From assembly GCA_947846985.1 (NCBI GenBank), contig CANTUZ010000004.1:81697659-81761658 (forward strand): a stretch of 64,000 nucleotides of DNA, given 5' to 3'. The position numbers were made by a program, and so were the translations under genes. The stretch comes from Fratercula arctica. Lineage: Eukaryota > Chordata > Aves > Charadriiformes > Alcidae. Shown one piece after another: positions 44,009 to 55,164 of the stretch. Under the pieces are notes generated by a model, which did not search any database, had not been told where the DNA came from, and saw nothing but the letters and a program-made list of their open reading frames with translations. Position 1 is the first letter of the stretch; each line of letters opens with the position of its first letter.

Positions 44009-45783
44009 CCTTTAAACTTAAGATTTTGATCATGATGAAAATGTGGAATCACAAGATCATGACATTTAGAGGCAGGAAAAAATGAAGGGGATAAATGCAC
44101 ATTTTAAAGCAGTATAAATAAACTCCAGCTAGCAGAACCAAGCCTGGCTCATGACCTGGTCTATTAAATCACGCAGTACATCATTTCGGATTAGTGCAGA
44201 AAACTGCAAGATACGGTCCTTGTCTTACAGTTGAGTGTTATAAAATAAATTCTGAAGTGGCACATAATGACAGGGTGCAATATAAAGGTCTACAAGTGAA
44301 ATAAAAATGGACATATAACAGCTGACTGTGATTGCTTAAGAGAAACAAGATGTTTAACAGTGTTCAAGGGTGAGCGTATCCAGAAGACATATTGATAGAC
44401 AAGAGGATGTAAAATGTTCCAAAGCACATGACAACCAATTTAATCGCATTTCAAGTATATTTTAGTACATTGAAACTACATACACTGTGGGCAAGATTTA
44501 GTTAGGACATCAAATTGTAATATCAACTGCCTTGAAGTACCAAATCTACCGTGGCATAGACACCTGATATACTCTGTAGCACAACCGCTGCGTGCGCTTT
44601 GTATATGCCGTGACTGTAATTCAGCTCTCACCTAAATTTTACACTCCTATTGACTTTTGTTTAAAGAAAAAAAAAAACATTAGCTCTCTGTGTATTCTCA
44701 TGTCTACTGTATTTTAGATACAAATGCAACGTCAGAAGGGAGAGCTCGGAACGCTAAGCTTGCTCTCATGGACTGAAGGATGGAGGCCTCCAGTCCCCAA
44801 AGACTCACTCAGTAATATTCAGTTTGCTCACAGTAAATATTTAATGTGACCCTCACTATGCCAGTTACTAAGCTAGCGCATTATGCATCTTCCCCATTTT
44901 TAACAGTCTAAACTAAAAAGTCAGTTTAACGAATAACTTCATATTAAAAAAATACGTAACACTGCTCAAATTATTCATTACCAAGCCTCAGTCCTCACAG
45001 ATAGCAGCTGGTGCTTTTAGAGCTTTGTAAAACAGTTCAGGCTTGTTTTGCAATAAAAAAATAACCAAATCAGTGCTTCGCTGTGCCAGCAACGGGAGCT
45101 GTAAGGCTGACGCTGTGAGCTGCCCTCCTCCTGCCCAGGCAGAGGGGCTGCTGCGGGGAGGGACGCGGCCCCGCGGGGCACGGGAGCTGCCGGAGGGGCA
45201 GGGCAGACGGTGCGCTCCAACAATGGCGTTTGGTTTACTGATTCAAGGAGTTCTCCAAGTAAACAACTGTTACACGAGGCCCGTGTTGCCCAATATCCTA
45301 CTGACAAAAGCAGAACCTTCATACTGGTTTCCCCCGTATAAAAGGACACTTAAAGATGATGCTGAGCCTGAGTTTGCCAAATGTTCTGCTTTTTTCCCCT
45401 CACGTGAATGATGATCAGCGGGGCCTATTACGAATATCTCAACATATGCATATGAAGGACGATTGCCCGGAATTTACTCAAGAGAAATGCATAAAGGCTG
45501 CTCAAAGTCTTGCAGCGGGCTTCACAGTGGTGAATACCCACGTTGACGAGCTGCCGTTAGCCCATCGACACTTGATATGTTTGTGCTTCTCCCAGTGCCA
45601 CGGGATGCCCGGGGAATGGTTCAGAGCCCGTGACCAAGTTCCTCTCTGCCAGCACTGACAGCGGGGACAACGCTGGTCACCTGCTGTCAGCAGAAACCTG
45701 TAGCTCAGTGATGGGGAAACACACGGTCCTTGTCACAGACACCTGTGTGCGCCAGGGCAGGAGGGTGACAATCACCTATCGTA
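44009..45783. other. AT-rich spacer, no gene seen
   Basis: Unique sequence between two CR1 fragments. A GC-rich patch at 45090-45230 is open on both strands. No splice-supported exon and no repeat worth listing. Confidence 0.6.
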
Positions 45784-46052
45784 CAATCACAGAATCACAG
45801 ACTGGTTTGGGTGGGAAGGGACCTTTAAAGGCCACCCAGTGCCACCCCCTGCCCTGGGCAGGGACACCTCCCACCAGCCCAGGTTGCTCCAAGCCCCGTC
45901 CAACCTGGCCTTGAACCCCTCCAGGGATGGGGCAGCCACAGCTTCTCTGGGCACCCTGGGCCAGGGGCTCACCCCCCTCACAGCCAAGAATTTCTGCCTC
46001 AGATCTCATCTCAGTCTCCCCTCTGTCAGTGTAAAACCCTTCCCCACTCTCT
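45784..46052 (-). mobile_element. CR1 LINE, 3' fragment, second subfamily
   Basis: Minus-orientation CR1 3' end (plus-strand CAATCACAGAATCACAGACT at the left). It matches the 38134 copy throughout its shared part and extends about 75 bp further 5' (CAAGAATTTCTGCCTCAGAT, then GTAAAACCCTTCCCC). Together with 38134 it forms an inverted pair 7.5 kb apart. Confidence 0.94.
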
Positions 46053-49000
46053 TAACTATGTCAGCAGCAAGAGAGGACAGCCAACAAACTGTCTTATTTT
46101 ATAGTCTGGATTTCTCTCCTCGTCTTTCTTTGCTCAATAGACATAAAGCATTCAAGGAATATTAAGTTTCATTGTTTCTTTTTACATTAAGTAATTTTTT
46201 TAACCTTTACTAGCAGAAATATGGGGAGATGGAAGTGCAAGAGGAAGCTTTACAAACCCCTGCAGAAGTTCAAAAAAAAAAAAAAGTATCTTACTTTAAA
46301 TTAAAAACCAGTCATGCAAAACCACGGTAGCTGACGCATATTTTAAACAGTACAATATTCTATTTAAGATTAATCAAATTGCGTTTAAACAAAACCCACC
46401 AACCTAGACGACTTAACAGCATGATGAGCGTTACCAGCATCTCGCAGAGCCAAAATCATAATCTGGGATGGCAGAAGTTGCCACAGACCAGGGACAGAAC
46501 TCAGCCAAGGACTGAGATGCCTCTTGTGTATAAGCAAAGGACAAACCACAGCAGCAAAAACGTTTAGAAAAAAATTAACAAAAAGCAGAAACTCACGCCC
46601 AGTGCACTTTCTCATCAGAGGAAAGTGAAGGAAAATGGAGAACAAGGGCAGTAGGTGAGATTAGCCCTCAGATAACAGCTAAAAACATGAGGAGGAGCAG
46701 ATAAAAACAGCCGGAGTGCCCTTCTGCCAGAGAACACCTCTCTGTTAAAGCTTAAGGATAACACCAGCAGTAAAAATCTTTCATAAAATGAAAGGAACAC
46801 CAGAGTTCTTATCTCATGGGATACGTAGTCGTTAAGATAATTTGATAATTATATTTAAAACACCTGGAATAAAGGCTTCACTAGGTCAATATTTCATTGG
46901 CATTTTAATTAAATAATTGGTCTAAATTCTAAACCTGGAAGTGAAACGATGATCTTATTTAAACAGAATAACTGAGGTCATCAAATGACTTTTAATTAAA
47001 TAGTTAATTGATTTTTCTTTAATTCTGTAGGATGATTGATGGCTGCACACTTAGTTGCCGAGTTTGTTAATTACCGTCATGAGTCAATTCCACGCAGTGC
47101 ACTTTGGTACGGCTGCTCTGGTTATCTCCCTTTTAAAAAATGAAAAATTTTTGTAGTTTTGCTCCACCATTTGGGATCACTCGTGTGTGCTTCCTGCTGC
47201 AGTTCACTAGATCTATCATTTCCATTGGATGTAGCTTACAAAATTAATCTGGTAGTGAATTAGTAGCCCAATCGTATTTTCCAGCAAATCTTGCTCCAAT
47301 CAGCTTAATAACCTTTCCTAGGGTTGTCAGAAAGAATGCGCGTTCCAGTTTTTTAAAACCATGCGAGACAAGTTACCTTAAACTTCCTTTAACAATTGGT
47401 GTAGGGACGGCAATTTATTTGGCGTGTTCTCCAGCTTCATTTACAGAGCTCCGCAATCACCCTCTGCGGTGACGCGCTGGGTAAAGACGCGGGGACGTGA
47501 CAGCTCGGTTTCACGCCTGACTCCTGCCACCTGCCCCGACTCTGCCGGCAGCAGAACTCCTACGGCCACCCGCAGCGCCAACGCTTCACCCGCTCTGAAC
47601 CTCACCTCGGCAGTGAAACTTTTCACTTCGGGTTAAGACAAGCAATTACTGCAGCTCGTAACACTTAAAAAATATACAGAATTGATCTCTGCTTTGTCCT
47701 TAAATAAATTCTACATTCGTGAGAATATTGCTAGCAAGACCTGAGGTTCCACGGAGCCTTTCTAAAGGTGCACCTAAACCATTTACCAGCAGTAGTCTCG
47801 CTCACATTTATAAAGTAAACTAAAAAAAAAACAAACAAATGACTAGTCCAAGGTTTACTGAAGCAGCCACCTCAGCAAATCTCAGTATCTCACTAACAAG
47901 AACATCCATCAGGGATGGCAGAGTACCACAATACATATTTTTGAACTATATTATCAGAAAATTTGCGAAGAGCGTATGGAGAGCAGCACATCTAGACTAC
48001 CACCATGTTTTTACCACTCAAGAGCTTGACAAAAATTACATGATCCCTTCTATTATTTTACTTGTAATTAATATGCCAGGGATAAATCTTTGCCCCCCAC
48101 CATCATGCAGACAACAGTATGTTGTCAGAAGAAATGTGTCTGATAAGCCACAGATTAAAAAAATAATGTAGTGATGAATTTAGATCTGAAAAAAATGCAA
48201 TGGGGACACAGTTAAAAAAAATGGTAAAAAGAAAACAAACAACAAAACCACAGATAAATGCCTAGGAGGCTTATTTTCGACAGAGTTCATTTTTACTACA
48301 ATTACTTTCTTATTGATTTCTTTGGTGTTTTTTGCTGAACTGTAGAAAGTTTCACTTCTCTTACCGAGTGATTATTAAAGCTGATGAAGTCCAGTGTTTT
48401 ACTGAAGTCCCCGTTTGTTCAGCCCTGGAAGCAGAGTTAGGAAGAGAAGCACGTACATCTCGTCATTTTTTTCCGTTTATCGCTATGTTTGAGGAGGTGA
48501 ATGGTTAGTTAGCACTTCTCTCTTCTTCGGACTTAATTTGTATATTAAGGTTTGCTAAACCAAATTGCTTGAGTGATGTGGAATTTTAAATCAGGCATTC
48601 CATCTATAGCACATGTAATGTTACGTTTCGTTTAATAAATAGAAATGGGTTTTGTTGTTCCAGCATTTCCAGGAAAGGTTGAAATCAGACAGAACAGTTG
48701 ATAAAAAAGAACAGTTCTGGAGAGGAAGAAAAATGAGAAAATTCAGGGCAGTAAGTGACGCAAGCAAAAGGGTTTGTTGCTTCGGAGTCCTGGCCCGCAG
48801 GTGGGATGTGCACGGTTACTGCTTCATGCGGGCAAGGACGGGAAGAACTGGAAACCTGGGAATGGGCTGCTGGGAGAAACGAGCCCTCAGGGGCCAGCAG
48901 AGAGCACCAGCTGAAACTATCCGAGGTGAAAAGCTGAAGTTCTCACAGGTCAAAGGAATGCGAGAAGTCGAATAACGGAAGATTTCGTTTACCGCATTTA

Positions 49001-51690
49001 AAATTGTGACATTACGGAATTTTTTTGCTTCCGGTTTAAAACACATTTCCTCAGCCTTCCCATATCCCTGCTTATGAAGGCTGGGGGCATCTCCCCCCAG
49101 GTAGGGCCGTTTATGACCTGGAAAAAGCCAGCCTTTGTCAAGATGTCTTCAGCTGTAAGTGTCACGCTTGTGTCAGTGAAGTAGATCCCCCTTCATGATT
49201 GTCTGCATTAGGACTCCCCGAACAGAGGAACTAACCGAAGACGCTCAGTTTGTCTTCCTTTAATGATTTTCAGCTTTCCTTTACACTCACTTACCCTAAG
49301 TTCTGGCACGGGACAGCAGAGAGACTTCTCTCTTTGGGACTCTACACCACGGCGGGGGCTGTGGGACTGCTGGCCTTTGTCCTTCCCAGTCTTTCTTTCC
49401 CCTCTCCTCGTCCCTGTGTGACCCAACACTTACACAAAATCCTGACGTCTGCCCCCCGCGGAGACCTGGAACTGCAGACTGTGAACTGCAGGGATTTCTC
49501 CGTCGGCACCCTGCTACGCCAGAGGCAGCAATTAACCCTTGTGAGCTGGGTCACCCCGCGGGCCGTGGCTGCTGCCGTATATCCCGCTGCCAGCACCCGA
49601 CAAACGAGCCCAATTAGCCACGCTGGGCATCATCGCAGTGGCCAGTTCAGACACGCATCAGGTTTTCACCCTTCACAGGCAAAACAGGACTCCAGATATT
49701 CTCACTGCAATTTATAATCCCAACAGGATAAAATCGGATACATGAAATTGGAGTTGTCAGATGAAAATCCTCATGCTTTCACAGCAATCAAAAGGAAACT
49801 TTCACTGCGGGTGAAAGTGGAGGGAAGTGATGCCTGGGAAGGATGCAAATAAATTAGTTTACTTTGACAACAAAACTTAATTTAAAAGACAGCGTCACGC
49901 TCTAGGATCTGATTTCTTGTGCTCTCTAGTTTGCCTTTCCTATTTTAACTCAAGAAGCAATGTATTTGTGGTATGTTGTGGGACGATCACACACAACACA
50001 TCAGTAAAGATACTCCGCAAGAAAAATTCATGTGTCTGGATTTTGGTGTCAAGATTATTTAGCGTTTTCTGTTATTGAAACACCGTCCTTGACAAAAGTA
50101 TTCTTGGCTTAAAGTAACTGCCAAATCAAATGTCATCTCTTTCTGTCAAAAGAAGGAAAAGGAAAAACACTAAGGAACGCCTTTTGCTAAATTCTCCTTG
50201 CGCACCGTCTCTGGTTACGCCGATGGAGCCCGTGCTCAGGTCACCCGCTGGCGTTAAAGCAGCTGCCTTCACAGTAAGAAATCTGCATAGACTGTCAATT
50301 GTTCTCGTCCATTACCTGTTAGCAAATGTGAAGAGCCAACGCCGATTCTGACATCTATGTCTAAAGAATTCATTACGACGTCTGGCACATTCAGCTTCGG
50401 GAGAAAAAGCAAAGGACAATAAAAAGGAACAATGCAGATTAGGCTTTTATTGAGAACATTTGTTGAAAGGGAAGTAGCTGGAATAAATTCTCAAAAGTAT
50501 ATTTCCATCTTTTCTGAAGTCTCTTTTTTTTTTAGTAGTTTATTACATAATTTGTTTCATTTTTAAGATATATATAATATTTATAGAAAAGAGGATTAAA
50601 TCATGGAATATGGGCTTATCATCAAACCAGCAGTCATACAGCTTTCCAGTTAGCACATTAGACTGATGCAGGACTCGTGATTTGTCTGGGTTTCAGGAAA
50701 CAACTGTGTTACTTGAGCACCCCCACGACAATACAAAGATACACTTCTCATATGAAGTACTACAGGGAAATAGAAAAGTGTTCAAATTAGATAAAAGCTT
50801 TATTTGGGGATAATTTATAGTGTAAGACTGGAATTTTTTGAACTGTTTTCTGTATTTACTCTCCAGATGGAACATTTTTTAAATATTCAGAATTCTAATT
50901 ACTGTATTTTCAACAAAGTAGCATTTAAAAAAAAAAAAAACAAACATAATCTCCAAAGACAGAATCAATTTGAAGTGGCAACAGCAAGAGAAATAAGCTT
51001 TGCCTGTCCTACTGATACGCTACACGTTCTCTCTGGCCGTAGATAAGTACACACACAGTTTGTAATAAAGTTCTGTTATGGATCATCCAAAAAGGTAGTA
51101 CGGGTGAGAGCTTCTTCTGAAATGATTAAACAGAAGCATCCAAAACCTCAGGCTTGGTGTGAACGGGAAGTTTCAGTTACCCAGGTACGTGTTTGATAAG
51201 GTAAAATAAACCTGAAAGCAGCTGCCCAACAAGTTCTGTGTTGGGAACCACCTTGAAAAAAATGAGGTGGGCAATTAATGAACTCTTTCGTGTAGGGGCT
51301 GTGGGAAACCTGCCTGAAAACTCACTGCGGGTGGTCGCTTAGCAGATCAGACACCATGTTACTTGGTGCTTTCATTTGCGACGCAGTAAACTGGCACACG
51401 ACGTCAAGCTTTAGGGGAGCAAAGGCTCTGGGATCCAACAGAAGAATGCACAGTATTTTTAAACAAATCAAGAACGAGAATTAGATGGGATATTAGATCA
51501 GTAAGGACTAAGTGCAAGATTTTAGGAGCATCCACTCTTCAAAAAACAAGATGGGGGAAGGACCACCTTGGCAGTGGCAAGCAACCTCCTGTGCTACTCT
51601 GTGCACAACGTGGGCCGGTATTTCTGCTGGAGAGCTCACAGTTCCTGACCTGATGGCCCATGTATGAGACGATATCAAGCATTAAAAGCA

Positions 51691-51907
51691 GTGCCACATC
51701 AGGTGTGCCACCACAGCCACCTCTGTGCCGCATCGAGTGTGCCAGCACGGGCATCTCCATGCCACATTGGGTGTCCCAGCAAGGCCATCTCCATGCTGCA
51801 TCTGGCGTGTCAGGACGGCCACCTCTGTGTCACACTAGCTGTGCCAGCACGGCCACCTCTGTGCTGCACTGGGTGTGCCACCGTGGCCACCTCTGTGCCG
51901 CAGTCCC
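51691..51907. repeat. 34-35-bp minisatellite, about 6 copies
   Basis: Degenerate tandem copies of a unit of the form GTGCCAGCACGGCCACCTCT followed by GTGCTGCACTGGGT. Copies begin near 51703, 51738, 51772, 51807, 51841 and 51873, with a partial one at 51691. The unit is not a multiple of three, yet several frames on both strands stay open (up to 140 codons), giving Cys/His/Ala-rich readings that are artefacts of the repeat composition. Confidence 0.88.
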
Positions 51908-52875
51908 AGCGTGCCCACGCCCAGCCCCTGTCCCCCCGTGCTGCTGGAGAGCGAGGTGGGCAGCCGGCAGACCCCGACCAAGCCTGCGCACCTCCACCCA
52001 GCACCACAACCCCACCTGCCCGGGGAACATTCACAGGCAGCGGCGTTAGTGACGCAGCTTTTCAAGAGGACGGAGCCGTTCCTTGATTTTCGGTCACTCA
52101 GTCTTTCAGTCTACTCCCAGTAACAACAAAAACAAAAAAAAAAAAAAAAGAGGGGGGCAGAATTATTACTGCCTATCATTCCTTAATGAGATTATTTAAC
52201 TGTAGTTATTCTTTTGTTTATTAAAGATCAAGGTGTCTCTCAGCTTGAAGAATACACTAACAACAGATTTTTAATCATTTTAGCTCAAGCCCTGACACTG
52301 TCACTAAAGCCAAATCTGGCCTGAACTGAACATACCAGCATTACCGTCCTGCAGACAGTATCTATCTCTTCACTCCTCTGTACATGTGCGGAGTCTATGG
52401 AAGGAAGGAAACATCAGATTTCCCAGGTCTAGGGTTCGGAAAGCCCCCTGACAGCTCTCTGCTGCTTTGGCATTTTCCTCGCCCCCGGGGCAGACTGTAA
52501 ACTCCTCCGACTGAACTCCCGGCTGGTCACGGAGCTTCTACGTGCCTTTGCTGTGCTGAGGGGACTGCAGACGGGCTCTGCTTTAGGAACAGAACTGACA
52601 GTCTGCTAATGACATAAAGTAAAAAGTTAATGCTAGAAGAAAAGAGCAGCTGTTTCAGTCAAAACAAGCAAAAAAAAAAAAAAAGCGCATTTCTTTCCAT
52701 TTTCTACAGCAGCATGAAACAGAAATGTAATCAGGTGATAAAAGGTTAACGAAATCCCTACAGAAAAACTACGGTCCCTGACTAATTGATTTTCACTTCT
52801 CCTTAACTGTATCACTTTGCGAGGCTTTTACCCCCCGGTAAAGCTGACCTGATGCCGCTGCTGTCATCGTCGCAG

Positions 52876-52984
52876 TTGATCAGCCTTCCCCGGTTCTGGG
52901 GCAACCCTGAAAGCCTTCTCCTCTCGCCACATCCATCAGTAGCACAAAACAAAAGGCAAACCTGGCAAACGCCGCGTGCTGGAG
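52876..52984 (+). other. Exon candidate, 109 nt
   Basis: An acceptor (GCTGCTGTCATCGTCGCAG, AG at 52874-52875) and a good donor (CTGGAG|GTAAGC, GT at 52985) bound 109 nt. The phase-0 frame is open for 36 codons plus one base, starting LISLPRFWGNPESLLLSPH. The acceptor tract is only moderately pyrimidine-rich. No recognised family; chance is likely enough that confidence is low. Confidence 0.15.
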
Positions 52985-53419
52985 GTAAGCATTCGTCTTA
53001 ATAGCTGGCAGTAATTAGGGACAAGATGTACAAACAGACAAAAAGCAATAAATAACTTAAAACCAGAAATGTGATAAGATTGAAACTCAAAGACTGCGCT
53101 TGGGTTTCATCTCGCTTAGTCACTTTGCAGCACTGTAGCATTTAAGTTGAAATAATTGTAGAACAATTAATATACGGAACTTGAATGGTTTGGGTAATCA
53201 GCTCCGGATTCCACCGGCTCCAGTGGCTGGTGACCCTGCGCATTCACTGAGCCCCCTCCGGACCCGCAAGGTCCATCCACCTCCTGCGACGGTCCAGACT
53301 GACATCTTGGGAATCCCGCTGGCTGTGCCGGGTTCCTCTTACCCTTCCTTCCCGCACCCTTGATCGCAACGAGGGCTTCCACTGCATTTAAAGTAGTTCC
53401 TGTGCATAAAGCATCTTAC

Positions 53420-53502
53420 CTGCTTCCGCTTCCAGAGGCAAGTGCACCGTTGCCCAAACACCTCGGAAACGCACCTCGGGACAGAAGGCAGCGCATGAAG
53501 AG
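53420..53502 (-). other. Exon candidate, 83 nt
   Basis: Minus-strand acceptor (TTGGCTCTTTTCCTGTGAGCAG, AG at 53504-53503) and consensus donor (GAAGCAG|GTAAGA, GT at 53419-53418). All three frames are open across the 83 nt, so the frame cannot be chosen from this segment alone; the phase-0 reading ends in phase 2, which would fit the candidate at 40414-40495. No domain recognised. Confidence 0.2.
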
Positions 53503-53654
53503 CTGCTCACAGGAAAAGAGCCAAACTGATCAGAGCACTTGCTCACACCCCGCAGCCAGAGAGGTTTGTTAAAAGGTGACTGAGGCCCAGAAACCCACAA
53601 GCCGAAGGCACCGTGAGATTCACGAAAAACCAAACTGCATACTTTCCAGTTTGG

Positions 53655-53678
53655 AAAGTTCTCTTTCCAGAGAACTTT
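53655..53678. repeat. 10-bp perfect hairpin, 4-base loop
   Basis: AAAGTTCTCT (53655-53664) and AGAGAACTTT (53669-53678) pair perfectly across TTCC. A second smaller hairpin, ACTTTCC/GGAAAGT (53641-53647 and 53653-53659), overlaps it, so two mutually exclusive structures are possible. GAAnnTTC modules (heat-shock-element-like) occur within. Confidence 0.8.
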
Positions 53679-54991
53679 TTTAGGATCAACAAAATGCCAA
53701 GAGAATAAAGTGTCTTCTTAATTTAAAAAAAAAAAAAACAAACTTCAGAAATTGATGAAAGCCTGAAGCCTGACAGAGTGGTTGGCAAACACAGACAGCA
53801 ATTAGAAGATAAGAAATAATACTGTAATGACAACAAAAACGTATGAAAGAGAGAAAATCAAGTCTAAATAGACACTCTGAGAAGAGCTTTGATTGAAGTA
53901 CGTTTTAATCCAAAAGCAAAGACAAGGAATCCCATGTCCCTATATTTCTTTTCAAGATAAACAACCGAAATAGCGGTTATCTGAAGTCCTTCTGTTTCCT
54001 CTACACGAGCAACTCTTGCCAGAAGTATTTCAAACCGGAAGATTTCAACTCTGCTGTTAGTAGTCGAAGTCAAGACCAAGTAACACAGTGCTGAATTCTC
54101 CACTTAATTCAGCTGAAAATACTTTACCTTCTTTCTACTCTCACTTACTTACTTGCCATGACGTATCTGGTATAGTAAACAGCATAAAATGAGCTCAAAA
54201 AATGCCTGTTCCGATAGGACATGAAACACCGGCAACTGGCGGGGGGGGCTGGGCAGCCCCACGCAGAGTTGAAGACACAGAAGCGCTGCTGAACCAACGG
54301 GGATGCTCTGTGCCGTCTCACAGACATAATGGAAATGGGGGTTAATGCTCCCTCTTTTGGTCCATTCCTACTGATCAAGAAGAAGAAGAGAGAGAAGGAG
54401 ATTTTCACGTGGCACTTCTCAGCGACACACCAGCACAAGCGCCGCTCTGAACCACTGACCCCAGTGCGATGGCCACTACACTTCCATGTCGCCATGCCCA
54501 GGCTTCCCTCCATCGGCGGGCAAAGATGACTTCATTCCAAAGCATGGGAGTCCATTCCCTCTCCGACAGATAAGAAACAGCAGCAGTAGCGTATAAAGGC
54601 CTCTCAGACGTAGCGTGTTCAGTGTTTAACTCAAAAATCGATTTCCTGAAAGCACACTGCCCTCAGACACAGTATGTAACTGTGATGTATGTTTCTGGAA
54701 CACGTTCGGTTGCCAGCTAACGGAATCAAAATGGCATAAGTGAAAACAGAATTTGTCATTACATTTTAATGCTATTCTATAAAAGAAAATTAACTTAAGA
54801 AAAAGCCTAATTAAAGCATATATTATAAGGTCGATGTTAAGAGGAAAACCCCTTCTTTTGGCAGTATGCTGTGGGGTAGCTACCAATATTAATCAGGTTT
54901 TCCAGTTTAAAAGCAAGTCTCTCTCACGCATTCCCCGTACGGTTCCAGACAGCCATTACAAACCAGTCGTGAGCACAGCTTACGCAGGAGT

Positions 54992-55164
54992 TTAACAAGT
55001 TTTTCCAACTCGCACGGCTTGCGAGTTAACGGACTCGTACTGCCTAAGCAGTTCCACAGCCCGCAGGAAAGCCTCCCTGACCAGCTCCGGAGTCAGCTCC
55101 TGCACCACCGCTGCCGCAAACAACGAGGGACGTACAGCAGTTTTGTTGTACTTCCTTTGTTTTC
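54992..55164 (-). other. Candidate 3'-terminal coding exon
   Basis: On the minus strand an acceptor-like ACATTTTTCCTAG (AG at 55166-55165) leads into 173 nt open to a TAA at 54994-54992. The reading contains ELTPELVREAFLRAVELLRQ, a clear amphipathic-helix pattern with mainly G/C third positions and CpG-containing codons, in a local region otherwise AT-rich. A possible ATTAAA poly(A) signal lies at 54770-54765. The acceptor tract is short, and I do not recognise the family. Without the acceptor the same frame is open from a Met at 55213. Confidence 0.25.

Noticed and set aside
46621..46656. 36-nt segment between TTTCTCATCAG and TAG|GTGAGA
   Set aside because: Splice-like ends, but the donor is weak and the open frame uninformative; judged chance.
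49250..49717. 155-codon plus-strand frame
   Set aside because: Spans a GC-rich patch that is open on both strands; no splice sites, start context or recognised motif.
51664..52086. 140-codon Cys/His-rich frame
   Set aside because: Product of the 34-35-bp minisatellite; the Cys/His spacing follows the repeat and does not form zinc-finger patterns.
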